Part shown: in pieces, positions 1-8,087 of the stretch
Numbering within the stretch: the stretch's first letter is position 1
How the letters are laid out: each line of letters opens with the position of its first letter
DNA from: an uncultured Clostridia bacterium
Lineage (GTDB): Bacteria; Bacillota; Clostridia; Oscillospirales; Ruminococcaceae
NCBI GenBank assembly: GCA_944385925.1
Contig: CALWZE010000020.1
Span: forward strand, 1 to 41,312
Reading direction: 5' to 3'
Length of the DNA stretch: 41,312 bases
Made by a program: the position numbers and the translations under genes
Notes under the pieces: generated by a model
Told to the model about the DNA's origin: nothing
Databases searched by the model: none
The model's input: the letters and a program-made list of their open reading frames with translations, nothing else

Positions 1-132
1 CGTATAAATGACGGCTGTTGTTTGTGCGGAAAAAATACAGGGAACGCAAAGAAGCGGCGTTGGCTGCCGGGCCGGGGCAGATAAGAATTGTGGACATGCG
101 CAGCTTTGGAAGCGATTGGGATCAGCGGCTTC

Positions 133-372
133 TGAGGGCATCTTTGTGAACTCACTTCGATGACTGCGCAAGTTATCACGATCAAGGAGCTCTGTCGTCA
201 GGCCGGTGTAAACCGCTCCACCTTCTATCTTCATTACGAGACCATTGACGATCTTGTAAACGAGACCCTGCGCATGATTGACCGGCGGTTCCTGTCCTAT
301 TTCCCAAAACGGGAAGAAGATGTTTTGCGCAGTGCTGCGGCTGTACCGAACCCTCACCGGCGCTCATGCGCG
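133..372 (+). pseudogene. TetR/AcrR-family regulator remnant
   Basis: The frame from about 160 encodes a typical second half of a TetR helix-turn-helix domain: ITIKELCRQAGVNRSTFYLH followed by YETIDDLV, with a recognition helix like the AcrR/DhaS group. An in-frame stop at 133-135 removes the expected first helix. After about residue 55 the reading frame changes: the next recognisable stretch (LRLYRTLTGAHARKD, about 335-385) lies in another frame. The ligand-binding domain is missing. I read this as a decayed gene with at least one frameshift. An alternative is an artefact of sequence errors at the window edge. The helix-turn-helix assignment is fairly sure; the exact borders are not. Confidence 0.5.
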
Positions 373-452
373 CAAAGATAATTGTCAATTCTCTTTGCCC
401 TTTGTCCCTCGCGTTTTTTCCCGGTCTGCCCCGCCTCCCGTCACGCGGCCCT

Positions 453-1226
453 TCATTCGCCCCGGCGGCGCCGGATAATGAAGGTGACCAGCGCGGTAAC
501 GCAGACCAGAAAAACGGCAAGAAAGGGGAAATAGATTTTCTGCGGCAAAATTGCAAAGGCCGGATGGCTTAAAAAACAGAGGGCCGCGGACGCCGCGCAG
601 GCAAGCGCGCTCAGCAGGATATACAGCGGCGTCCGGCTCTCTTCGAGTTCGACAGAATACGCCGGTCCCTGTCTCAGCTCCAGCTGCTGCAAAAGCAGAT
701 TTTCCTCCGGATAGCCCTTCGGCACCACATAGGTGAATCGGAAAAGCCGATCCCCATCGCCGCGCAGGATGCAGGCAACAGCATAGTCATTTCTGTTTTC
801 CCGGATTTTCTCCACCGCAATGATCTCGGTCGCGTTGGAGGGCATTTTTCCGTGTTTTTTTATATTTTCCAGCATTCTTCCGATGCTCTGTTCCCGAGCG
901 GCATAGCCGAGCAACCCACGGCCATACGCTGCAATCTGCCGCAGGTCCGCAATATACAGCCGCTGCTCCTCGTCCAGAAAAAATACCAGCGCAGCCCGCA
1001 ATCCTCGTCTGCCCAGCCGCATGGCCAGAATTACGGCCAGCACCGTGACCGCAAAGCAAAGCAGCACCGAGGTCCATCTCGGCCACTGCATCTGCATGAT
1101 GAGCATAACGCCCGCAAGAATCAAAACCACCATAAGACCGACAACGCCAAGCAGTCCGCCCAGTGAGGACAAGCCGTGAAGTTTTTTGCTTTTCTGCGGT
1201 TCGGACATCCAAATCGTCAAATTCAT
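453..1226 (-). CDS. Unknown membrane protein, four predicted TM segments
   Basis: The protein has 257 residues and I do not recognise its family. Two hydrophobic segments lie near the N-terminus (about residues 24-46 and 52-70). A soluble central part of about 110 residues follows, with mixed charge (LDEEQRLYIADLRQ, MLENIKKHGK), then two more hydrophobic segments (about 200-220 and 228-250) and a basic tail, RRRRGE. This suggests a membrane-anchored protein with a cytoplasmic or external central domain. A GGGGAG stretch lies only a few bases before the ATG, so a TTG two codons in, or the ATG at codon 7, could be the true start. It stands alone on its strand. Coding is supported by uninterrupted length and sensible composition; function is unknown. 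Confidence 0.7.
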   Translation of the reverse strand: MNLTIWMSEPQKSKKLHGLSSLGGLLGVVGLMVVLILAGVMLIMQMQWPRWTSVLLCFAVTVLAVILAMRLGRRGLRAALVFFLDEEQRLYIADLRQIAAYGRGLLGYAAREQSIGRMLENIKKHGKMPSNATEIIAVEKIRENRNDYAVACILRGDGDRLFRFTYVVPKGYPEENLLLQQLELRQGPAYSVELEESRTPLYILLSALACAASAALCFLSHPAFAILPQKIYFPFLAVFLVCVTALVTFIIRRRRGE

Positions 1227-2140
1227 TCTCCCCTGTCTAAGCCTTTTTCCTTAACTATAGCGTCCGTGCGGAAAGTTCGCAAGCAAAAAAGTTCCGGATT
1301 TTGCCCCTTTGCCCGGCCGCGGCCTTTCGGGGAGTCTGTTCCATAACAAAAGCGAACGGCAACCAACACTGCCGCGTCATTTTTTGCGCAAGCACATCCA
1401 CCGCATTGACAGCGACCGGCATCCGCGCAGGCTAATGTACTTTTCTGCGCGAATTTTTTATGTTTATATTGCGCCTTTGCCTTCCTTTGTCCGCTTTATT
1501 TTTTTGCCGTTTCTGCTGCCGACTGCTTCTGTTTGCGTTTTTACCGCGCTATTGGCAAAACATCTTTCAAGCCGCTTGACCGGCCTTTTTATACACAAAA
1601 AAGCGGAAGATCTGCGTCCTCCGCTTTCCAATTCCGAAAACATCAGCCGCCAGCTTTTTGCCGCCGGGACGAACGCTGCGGCGTTGCGCCACTTGCGCTC
1701 GTCCCTAAACGTCAACTTTCGCTTCGCGCTGCGTTTATGGATCGGTCAATGGATTCTTCAAATCTTCCGTGATGATAGTATATGCAAAGAGAAGGCTTCC
1801 ATTCTCTTTTTCTGATACCAGTTTTTTCCGCAGCACAGCCCGAAAACTTCCCTGTCAAGCACGCGGCCGAGCAGACAAACGGCATGGCAAGAGTTTTTTC
1901 AGGACCCCAGCGCAGCCGGGGATTCGGGTAAGCTTCGTAAGGTCATTATACCGGCAAACCGTTCAAGAGTCGCTGAACAGTGTGCCCTCCCTGTGTTATC
2001 TGTCCCACCGTCCGTGAGCAAAATTTTTATTGCTCGTCCTTCTCTCCCGGACGTCCAACAGCTCGTTTTGCCCACAGCCTGAAAGGAAATCCGCTCCCCC
2101 GGGCGAAGCTGGAGAATCTTATTTGCCGAAGCAAATAAAA
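1227..2140. other. Intergenic stretch of about 0.9 kb without a supportable gene
   Basis: Open frames here lack ribosome sites, show low-complexity basic/aromatic composition and match nothing I know. Visible structure is limited to hairpins. An AAAGCGGA/TCCGCTTT stem (about 1599-1627) is followed on the minus strand by a T run. An AAAGAGAA/TTCTCTTT stem (1786-1809) is followed on the plus strand by T's. A GAGCAA/TTGCTC stem lies near 2015-2035. A small RNA or decayed genes are possible, but I cannot identify any. Confidence 0.5.
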
Positions 2141-2195
2141 ACAAAAGCGGCAGCCGGCATCCGCCTTTGCGGGTGTGCCGGCTGCCGCTGTTTAT
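2140..2195 (-). terminator. Intrinsic terminator after the PLP enzyme gene
   Basis: A perfect 14-bp stem (2146-2159 with 2176-2189, GC-rich) encloses a 16-base loop that can itself pair. Read on the minus strand it is followed by TTTTGTTTTTATTT. It lies just past the stop of the decarboxylase-like gene at 2218 and would end the scfA-scfB-decarboxylase transcript. Confidence 0.9.
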
Positions 2196-2217
2196 TTGTC
2201 TAAAGAAAAGTCCCCGC

Positions 2218-3543
2218 TTACTCTTTCACTGCGACGACCGAATGAATGCCGTAATGGCGAAAAACCGCAATTGCTTCCCGCGTGATTACTTCGCCGCTGA
2301 CGACAACCGGGACCGCCGGCGGACAGGATACCGAAGGCGCGCCGCAGATTCGGCCCAGCGCCAGCTCTACCGGTATTTCCTCGCAGGGCGCAAAGAGCGC
2401 GCTGCGAATTCCCATCGCCTTTTGGGGCGGACGCATGGCACAGTGCGCGGAAGCATCTCCCTGCGGCGGCGCGCATCCAAGCGTTTGTGCGACCAGCGCA
2501 TAATCCGCAGGGTCGTTTTTTGGGGAAAACATCAGCACCAGATAATCCGGGTCCGCATACTCGCACTCCACCCTGCCTGCGCGGAGCCGGTCCGCAAGCG
2601 CGGTACCGGTACAGATATCCCCGGGCGCTTTTATTACCAGTTTCAGCGGCTCGGTGTCCTCCACCGTCCAGCCGTCCGCTTTAAGCCCGGTTTTGAGCTT
2701 CGCAACCCGGACGGCCGCTTCGGCCAATTGCGGCCTGAAATCCCGCGCAAGACTGGCGTTGCACAGATCCAGCGATTCAAGGATCAGATAAGAGGGACTG
2801 GTCGATCCGAACAGGGAAAGCGCCTGACGCGCATTCTGCTCCCAGTTCGCCGCCCTGTCCGAAATCAGATGCAGATAGGCTCCGCCTGTCAGCACCGGCA
2901 GCGTCTTGTGCGCCGAGTCGCAGCAGGCGTCAGCACCGAGATCCGCCGGATGAACCGGCTCGGGCAGAAAGTGCAGATAGGCGCCGTGCGCGTTGTCCAC
3001 CAGCAAAACCGTATTATATTTGTGGCAAATCTCCGCAAGCGCCTTGACCGGCTGCAGATGGCCCAGATAATCCGGCGATGTCAGATAAACGGCCGCGGGG
3101 GGCTGCGCAAGCTTTTCCAGCGCCTCGGCCAGCATTTGGGGCGACACGGCGCAGCTCAGCAGCTGATAGGGCTGCGGCCAGATCCACTCGACCTCAAAAT
3201 CCAGCAGCGCGGCGGCCTGGATAAAGGATTTATGGACGTTACGCGCGGCGAGCACCGTCCGGCTTTTCCCACCCTGCAAGGCGAGAAACAGCATCGCTTT
3301 CAGGCATTGGGAGCTGCCTCCCGCGGAGAAGAAGGTGCGGTGCACCCCGAACAATTCCGCCGCATTCCGTTCGCTTTTCGCGATGATGCCGTCCGCTTCG
3401 TAAAGGGAATCGGCGCCCTTGATTTCGGTAATGTCCAGCGCCTCACAGCCCAATATGCCGCGCCCCTTATGACCCGGCATATGCAGCCGGGCGCCGCCGT
3501 TTTGCGCATACCGGACGGCAAAATCATAAACCGGCGTTTCCAT
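2218..3543 (-). CDS. Orn/Lys/Arg decarboxylase-like PLP enzyme
   Basis: The 441-residue protein belongs to the fold-type I PLP family of bacterial lysine/ornithine/arginine decarboxylases (short Firmicutes YaaO/SpeA type). The N-terminus has the typical ARLHMPGHKG. The PLP sites are VDNAHGAYLHF (Asp contacting the pyridine nitrogen) and DSAHKTLPVLTGG, whose Lys should form the Schiff base. A short C-terminal domain follows. It is smaller than inducible biodegradative decarboxylases (above 700 residues), which carry an extra response-regulator-like N-terminal domain. Its ATG overlaps the scfB stop by one base (TAATG), so the two are translationally coupled. Similar genes often sit near SCIFF loci in Clostridia as I recall, but no role in peptide maturation is shown. 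Substrate (Arg, Lys or Orn) cannot be told. I chose the ATG at 3543 over an upstream one because of the coupling and the homology start. Confidence 0.88.
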   Translation of the reverse strand: METPVYDFAVRYAQNGGARLHMPGHKGRGILGCEALDITEIKGADSLYEADGIIAKSERNAAELFGVHRTFFSAGGSSQCLKAMLFLALQGGKSRTVLAARNVHKSFIQAAALLDFEVEWIWPQPYQLLSCAVSPQMLAEALEKLAQPPAAVYLTSPDYLGHLQPVKALAEICHKYNTVLLVDNAHGAYLHFLPEPVHPADLGADACCDSAHKTLPVLTGGAYLHLISDRAANWEQNARQALSLFGSTSPSYLILESLDLCNASLARDFRPQLAEAAVRVAKLKTGLKADGWTVEDTEPLKLVIKAPGDICTGTALADRLRAGRVECEYADPDYLVLMFSPKNDPADYALVAQTLGCAPPQGDASAHCAMRPPQKAMGIRSALFAPCEEIPVELALGRICGAPSVSCPPAVPVVVSGEVITREAIAVFRHYGIHSVVAVKE

Positions 3544-4922
3544 TACAGGTTCTTTTCGGCGATTTGCAGCATGACCGCGCACTCGATACGTTTTTTAAAC
3601 AGCTCGCAGCCCTGTTTGTAAACGCCGCCAACGCTGCCGGTGGCGTGATAGGCGTTGGCCGCGCAGCCGCCGGAGCAGTAGAGTCTCGCCCAGCAGTCCC
3701 GGCACTCCGGGCGGGAATAGGCGTTGCAGGACTGGAATTCCCGGCGAATCGCCTGGTTGGTGACGCCGTTCCAGATATCCCCCAATTTAAAGCGTTCCTC
3801 TCCCACAAACTGGTGGCAGGGATACAGGTCGCCCCACGGGGTCACCGCAACATATTCGGTGCCGCTTCCGCATCCGGACAGCCTTTTATAGATGCAGGGA
3901 CCGCCGGTCAGGTCCAGCATGTAGTGGTAAAAAGTAAAGGGCCGGCCCTCTTTTTTCCGCTTGAGCATCTCTTTCGCCAGAAGCTCATACTGTTCCAGCA
4001 CGATTTTGACGTCCTCATCGGTAAGCGCGGCAGGATCGTCCGGCGCGCAGACCACCGGCTCCATGCTCAGCCGGTCAAAGCCGAGATCGGCCATGTGGAA
4101 CAGATCTTTCGTAAAGTCGGGGTTCGCGTGGGTAAAGGTACCGCGCATGTAGTACTCCTTATCGCCGCGCCTTTTCACGAACTCCTGAAATTTCGGCACG
4201 ATCCGGTCATAGCTCCCGTTGCCGGCATAGTCCACCCGCAGACGGTCGTGGATTTCCTTTCTGCCGTCCAGGCTGAGCACGACATTGTGCATCTCGCGGT
4301 TGCAGAAATCAATGACCTCATCGTCCACCAGCATGCCGTTGGTGGTCAGGGTAAAACGGAAATTTTTGTTGTGTAGCTTTTCCTGCTGCCGGGCATAGGC
4401 CACCAGCTGCTTGACGACTTCCCAGTTCATCAGCGGCTCGCCGCCGAAAAAGTCGACTTCCAGATTCCGCCGCGTTCCGGAACTCGCGATCAGGAAATCA
4501 AACGCCTGTTTTCCCACCTCATAGGACATAATTGCCCGCTCGCCGTGATATTTTCCCTGGCTGGCAAAGCACTAGGAACAATTGAGGTTGCAGGTGTGCG
4601 CCACATGCAGGCACATCGCCTTGATCACCTGATGCTGCGGCCCCTGCTTGACGGTCTCGGCCAGATCGGCAAACCGGTCCTCGCTGTACAGTTTGCCCGC
4701 CGCCTCCAGCGCGCGGATATCTTCAAGGCAGCCGCGTATTTCGGCTTCATTGACGTCCGGAAGATGGCCGAAGTCTCGAAGGGTCTGCGCGACCAGCTCC
4801 TGTTCGGACATCTTTTTATAGCCGGCTATCATCGCATAGGCCACTTCGTCCACGACATGGATCGAACCGGAGCAGCTGTCCAGCACGATATTATAGCCGT
4901 TGAGTTGGTATTGATGTATCAT
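3543..4922 (-). pseudogene. scfB: SCIFF radical SAM/SPASM maturase with in-frame TAG in the CX3CX2C motif
   Basis: Read through, this frame gives 459 residues, the normal length for SCIFF maturases (CteB type), which build a thioether in the SCIFF peptide. Residues 1-100 form the peptide-recognition region. The radical SAM cluster motif is at C111, C115 and C118 (CNLNCS-stop-CFA). Codon 117 (4574-4572) is TAG, where the family normally has an aromatic residue, usually Tyr. After it the sequence is fully conserved: FFGGEPLMNW, and the Cys-rich SPASM domain (CGSGTEYVAVTPWGDLYPCH; ECRDCWARLYCSGGC). GGAGAG precedes the ATG at 4922. A restart at the ATG at 4529 would give a protein without the cluster motif. 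The rest of the frame shows no decay, so the options are a very recent nonsense mutation, a sequence error (TAC or TAT to TAG), or UAG decoding (suppressor or pyrrolysine). Typed as pseudogene because standard translation stops there. Confidence 0.85.
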
Positions 4923-4942
4923 GGTTCTCTCCAGTTTTTACA

Positions 4943-4979
4943 CACAAAAAAGCCGCCTGTTCAGCGGCGGTTTTTTGTC
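4943..4979 (-). terminator. Terminator/attenuator between scfA and scfB
   Basis: The stem CCGCC/GGCGG (4953-4957 with 4966-4970) is extended by A6/T6 pairs with one bulged G, and is followed by TTTTTT on the minus strand. It starts seven bases after the scfA stop and lies 20 bases before the scfB start. It would make scfA mRNA more abundant than scfB mRNA, as suits a peptide substrate and its enzyme. Confidence 0.85.
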
Positions 4980-4982
4980 TGC

Positions 4983-5129
4983 TTAATCTTTGGCTTTTTC
5001 GCACTGCTGATTGGCCACGCCGCAGGAAGTCTTGCAGGCGGACTGGCAGGAGGTCTGGCATTCGCCGCAGCCGCCGTTTTTGGCGCTTTCGCACAGGTTG
5101 CGGGTTTCAATTGTCTGAATTCTTTCCAT
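4983..5129 (-). CDS. scfA: SCIFF ranthipeptide precursor
   Basis: A 48-residue peptide of the SCIFF family (six cysteines in forty-five residues), the substrate of the adjacent radical SAM maturase. The core GGCGECQTSCQSACKTSC and VANQQC is diagnostic. Cysteines are at 13, 21, 24, 28, 32, 36 and 43, so there is one more than the canonical six (C13). In the characterised peptide CteA the thioether joins Cys32 to Thr37; here residue 37 is Gly. I chose the ATG at 5129 because GGAG lies eight bases upstream and the family's MxxIxTxxTRNL start fits. A further in-frame ATG nine bases or more upstream would destroy that site. A strong promoter precedes it and a terminator follows. The physiological role of SCIFF peptides is unknown. 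Confidence 0.95.
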   Translation of the reverse strand: MERIQTIETRNLCESAKNGGCGECQTSCQSACKTSCGVANQQCEKAKD

Positions 5130-5206
5130 AAAAAACCGCTCCATTTTCGGAATATTTCGGCCGGCTGCGCCGCGCACGCGGCCGCAAAAAGCCGATGAAC
5201 ATGAAA

Positions 5207-5235
5207 AAGATACCATGCCGGGAGTGTTTTGTCAA
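5207..5235 (-). promoter_or_regulatory. scfA promoter
   Basis: On the minus strand TTGACA (5235-5230), a 17-base spacer and TATCTT (5212-5207) form a near-consensus sigma-A promoter, about 80 bases ahead of the scfA start codon. Confidence 0.85.
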
Positions 5236-5293
5236 GGAAACGGCCCGCGCATTCGGATTACGCCGCTTGACGGCGGCTTAAATTCCCGGCGCC

Positions 5294-5310
5294 ATTACAA
5301 AATTTGTAAT
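5294..5310. promoter_or_regulatory. 17-bp palindrome, candidate operator
   Basis: ATTACAAA-A-TTTGTAAT is a perfect inverted repeat with a single central base. It lies between the divergent scfA and 5416 genes, 38 bases upstream of the -35 of the rightward promoter. It looks like a repressor or activator site; the cognate regulator is unknown. Confidence 0.45.
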
Positions 5311-5347
5311 TTCATGGCAGGATTCCCCCGCGGCAGACTGAAAAGTA

Positions 5348-5376
5348 TTGACTCCGGTATCGCTTACCCGCACAAT
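5348..5376 (+). promoter_or_regulatory. Promoter of the small membrane protein gene
   Basis: TTGACT (5348-5353), a 17-base spacer and CACAAT (5371-5376), about 40 bases before the ATG at 5416. Confidence 0.6.
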
Positions 5377-5415
5377 AAAAATTAAAAGACCAGTCGAGAT
5401 CCGAGGAGGTATTCT

Positions 5416-5733
5416 ATGAAAAAATTGAGGACACTAAAAATCATTGCGGCTGTTCTGTTTTTGATCTCTTTATTCTGCACGGTTGATTTAGGTCTGAATC
5501 TTCTTTTCAACACGCTGCCGAGCGCTCATGACGGAAGCTTCGGAATTCACAGCGTTCTTCACGCTGTATTCAATGTCTTTGGAGACAGTCTGTGGTCATT
5601 TGACAGGTTCTTCCTCGCATTTAAAAACGCGGCCTGGATCACCTATGCCCTTTTGGCAGCGAATGTGATACTGCACTTAATTAAGGAAAAAGATAAAACA
5701 ACTGCCCATTTGAAAGGAACCGGGCAGGCTTAA
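5416..5733 (+). CDS. Small membrane protein of unknown function
   Basis: 105 residues with two clear hydrophobic segments (about residues 9-31 and 73-90) joined by a loop of about 40 residues with aromatic and charged residues, then a polar tail KEKDKTTAHLKGTGQA. It has a strong ribosome site (GAGGAGG, eight bases before ATG) and its own promoter, so it is very probably a real, monocistronic gene. I do not recognise the family. The first segment could be an uncleaved signal anchor. Composition is slightly more AT-rich than its neighbours. Confidence 0.75.
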   Translation: MKKLRTLKIIAAVLFLISLFCTVDLGLNLLFNTLPSAHDGSFGIHSVLHAVFNVFGDSLWSFDRFFLAFKNAAWITYALLAANVILHLIKEKDKTTAHLKGTGQA

Positions 5734-5867
5734 AAAGTATTTTGCGGAATAACGCCCGATTGCCCGTCAGGCCGCCCGTAAGCAGATAAAGCTTTCAAAA
5801 GAAGGTTTCTTTCAGCTGTATATTTCGGCCAGCGGTCCCGCACAATGGAGAAAAACAAAACCAAACT

Positions 5868-5897
5868 GAAAAGGCGGCCTGCGCAGGCCGCCTTTTT
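5868..5897. terminator. Bidirectional terminator between convergent genes
   Basis: A perfect 10-bp stem AAGGCGGCCT/AGGCCGCCTT around GCGC (5871-5894) is followed by T7 on the plus strand and TTTT on the minus strand. It lies between the convergent 5416 gene and the HAD phosphatase gene. Confidence 0.9.
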
Positions 5898-6554
5898 TTA
5901 TTCTTGCAAAAGCAGGAATTCCGAAATTTCCTGCGCTGAGTGCGCGTGCAGTACGCTGGGATAGGGTGCAAATTCCGATTCCGGGCCAAAGCCGTACAGC
6001 GCGGCGATAAAGTCGATCCCCATATTTTGCGCCCCTTCGGCGTCATAGAACCTGTCGCCGATCATGACGGCTCTGCCGTCCGGTCCGAAGTAGTCCAGCG
6101 CCCGGCGGACCATGTCGGTTTTGGTGCTCGGGTCGTCCTCGCTCTGAATGCCGGTCACAAAATCAAACTGATCAAGCAGCCGGTCGTTGCCAAGAATCGT
6201 GCGGATCATGCTTGCCGGCTTACTGGAGGCGATTGCAAGTCCAACCTTTTCCGCGCGCAGCCTGTTCAGCAGTTCCCGCACGCCGGGATAAAGCTCGCAT
6301 TCCAGGACGCCTTCGCGGTTATAACGCTCCCGAAACCGCTGCACTGTCCGCCGCGCTTCCTCCTCGCTGAGTCCAAAGCCGGAGACAAAGATCTCCCGCA
6401 AAGGAGGGCCGATGCATTTGCGGAAAACCTCAATATCGGGATATTCCCGCCCCATCTCGACCTTCATCGCGTACTGGCAGGAACGCGCGATGCCTAAAAA
6501 GGTATTATAAAGGGTGCCGTCAAAATCAAACAGCACAAAATCGTATTTCCTCAT
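5898..6554 (-). CDS. HAD-superfamily phosphatase, phosphoglycolate phosphatase-like
   Basis: 218 residues with all four HAD motifs: DFDGTLYN near residue 10 (nucleophile Asp and general-acid Asp), ASSKP (motif II), a Lys in the STKTDMV region (motif III) and VMIGDRFYDAEGA (motif IV). A helical cap domain (about 17-85) places it in the PGP/GPH-like subgroup. It should dephosphorylate a small phosphorylated metabolite; the substrate cannot be told. Its ATG overlaps the stop of the nicotinate phosphoribosyltransferase gene (ATGA), so it is coupled to it. A role in clearing nucleotide or sugar phosphate by-products of NAD salvage is possible but only inferred from position. Confidence 0.9.
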   Translation of the reverse strand: MRKYDFVLFDFDGTLYNTFLGIARSCQYAMKVEMGREYPDIEVFRKCIGPPLREIFVSGFGLSEEEARRTVQRFRERYNREGVLECELYPGVRELLNRLRAEKVGLAIASSKPASMIRTILGNDRLLDQFDFVTGIQSEDDPSTKTDMVRRALDYFGPDGRAVMIGDRFYDAEGAQNMGIDFIAALYGFGPESEFAPYPSVLHAHSAQEISEFLLLQE

Positions 6555-7999
6555 TTGCCGCTCCCGTTGCGGTCCAGCAGTTCACGCTTGATTGACCAGA
6601 GTTTGCGGGACAGGTCTACATAGTAATTGTGCGGGTTTTCAAACCGCTTGACCTCTTCCCAGAGATTGTCGATCTCCCGCATGCAGTAGGCGCGAATCTC
6701 CTCGACGTGCGGCGACTCGTAAACCAGTTTGCCGCCAAGGAATATCGGGACCATCAGTTCGCGCGCGGTAAAATCGGTCACCGTCTTCTTTTTCCAGGTA
6801 TACTGCGGGTCGAACAGTTCCAGCTCAGTCACGCCGTCCAGCGTCTCGTCATGGACACAGATATAGTCGGCGATCGCCTTTCCGGTTTCATTTTCATACA
6901 GCCTGTACAGCCGCTTGAAATGCGGGGTCGTGATCTTGCTGACGTTTTCACTGATCTTGATTTTCGGAATGATGGCGCCCTTTTCGTCCTCAACCGCAAC
7001 CAGCTTGTAGACACCGCCGAACACGGGGTCGCTTTTGGCAGTGATCAGGCGTTCGCCAACTCCGAAACCGTCCACCATGCCGCCCTGGCGGATGATGTCC
7101 CGAATGATGTTCTCATCCAGCGAATTGGAAGCGATGATCTTGCACTTCGGAAGCCCCGCCTCATCCAGCATCCGGCGCGCTTTGCGGGACAGATAGGTGA
7201 TATCGCCCGAATCTATGCGGATGCTGCAATCCTCAATGCCCTGCGGAAGAAGAACTTCCTTGAAAACGCGAATGGCGTTGGGAACGCCGCTCTTCAGCAC
7301 ATTGTAGGTGTCCACCAGCAGCGAGCAGCCGTGCGGATAGATCTCGGCATAGGTTTTGAAGGCGGTATATTCGTCGTCAAAAATCTGCACCCAGGAATGC
7401 GCCATGGTTCCGGTCGCCGGAATGCCGAACAGTTTGTCGGAAAGCGCAACCGACGTTCCGGCCACGCCGGCAATATAAGCCGCACGCGCGCCCATATAGG
7501 CCGCAGAGGAACCCTGCGCGCGGCGCGCGCCGAACTCCATAACCGAGCGGCCCTCGGCGGCGCGGACGATTCGGTTGGTCTTGGTCGCGATCAGGGACTG
7601 ATGGTTGATGCAAAGCAGCAGGAAGGTCTCGATGATCTGCGCCTGTTCCGCCTTTGCGCGCACCGTGATGATCGGCTCGTTGGGGAATATCGGCGTTCCC
7701 TCGGGAACGGCATAGATATCGCCGTCAAAGCGGAAATTGCTCATCATCTCCAGCCAGGGTTCGGAAAATACCCCTTTGCTGCGCAGATAGGCGATATCGC
7801 TTTCGTCAAAATGCAGGTCGCGGATATACTCGATCACCCGCCAAAGTCCCGCCGCGATTGCAAAACCGCCGCCGTCAGGCACAGTCCGGAAATACAGATC
7901 AAAATAAACCACCTTGTCGCCGATTCCGGCAAGATGATAGCCATTGGCCATGGTGTACTCATAATAGTCGCACAGCAGCGCAAGATTTTCCTTTTTCAT
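6551..7999 (-). CDS. pncB: Nicotinate phosphoribosyltransferase
   Basis: 482 residues, the normal size for the Firmicutes PncB form. It makes nicotinate mononucleotide from nicotinate and PRPP with ATP hydrolysis, the entry step of the Preiss-Handler NAD salvage route. Seen: N-terminal LLCDYYEYTMANGYHL; MEFGARRAQG; ATGTMAHSWVQ with the His that is phosphorylated in the family; and RIDSGDITYLSRKARRMLDE of the phosphate-binding barrel. The protein is cytoplasmic. It is the first gene of a two-gene operon with the HAD phosphatase and has its own sigma-A promoter. No NiaR or NrtR gene is in the window. Confidence 0.95.
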   Translation of the reverse strand: MKKENLALLCDYYEYTMANGYHLAGIGDKVVYFDLYFRTVPDGGGFAIAAGLWRVIEYIRDLHFDESDIAYLRSKGVFSEPWLEMMSNFRFDGDIYAVPEGTPIFPNEPIITVRAKAEQAQIIETFLLLCINHQSLIATKTNRIVRAAEGRSVMEFGARRAQGSSAAYMGARAAYIAGVAGTSVALSDKLFGIPATGTMAHSWVQIFDDEYTAFKTYAEIYPHGCSLLVDTYNVLKSGVPNAIRVFKEVLLPQGIEDCSIRIDSGDITYLSRKARRMLDEAGLPKCKIIASNSLDENIIRDIIRQGGMVDGFGVGERLITAKSDPVFGGVYKLVAVEDEKGAIIPKIKISENVSKITTPHFKRLYRLYENETGKAIADYICVHDETLDGVTELELFDPQYTWKKKTVTDFTARELMVPIFLGGKLVYESPHVEEIRAYCMREIDNLWEEVKRFENPHNYYVDLSRKLWSIKRELLDRNGSGK

Positions 8000-8058
8000 G
8001 TTTCGCAGTAAATACCTCTTTATATTCCTTGAAAGGCCCTGTTTTCTGTTTGCCCCTG

Positions 8059-8087
8059 ATTATCCCACAAATCCGGTAATTTTTCAA
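8059..8087 (-). promoter_or_regulatory. pncB promoter
   Basis: On the minus strand TTGAAA (8087-8082), 17-base spacer, GATAAT (8064-8059), 60 bases before the pncB ATG. Confidence 0.8.

Noticed and set aside
1960-2140. A possible structured RNA with hairpins before the 2146 terminator
   Set aside because: I could not match it to 6S, tmRNA, SRP, RNase P or a known riboswitch, and no promoter points to it clearly.
1464-2144. Several open frames of 79-83 codons in the stretch after the first membrane protein
   Set aside because: No ribosome sites or family motifs, overlapping one another on both strands; composition looks non-coding.
2167-3621. A 484-codon open frame on the plus strand opposite the decarboxylase-like gene
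   Set aside because: It mirrors a convincing PLP enzyme on the other strand, is rich in Arg/Gln/His as expected of a codon-bias shadow, and has no ribosome site.
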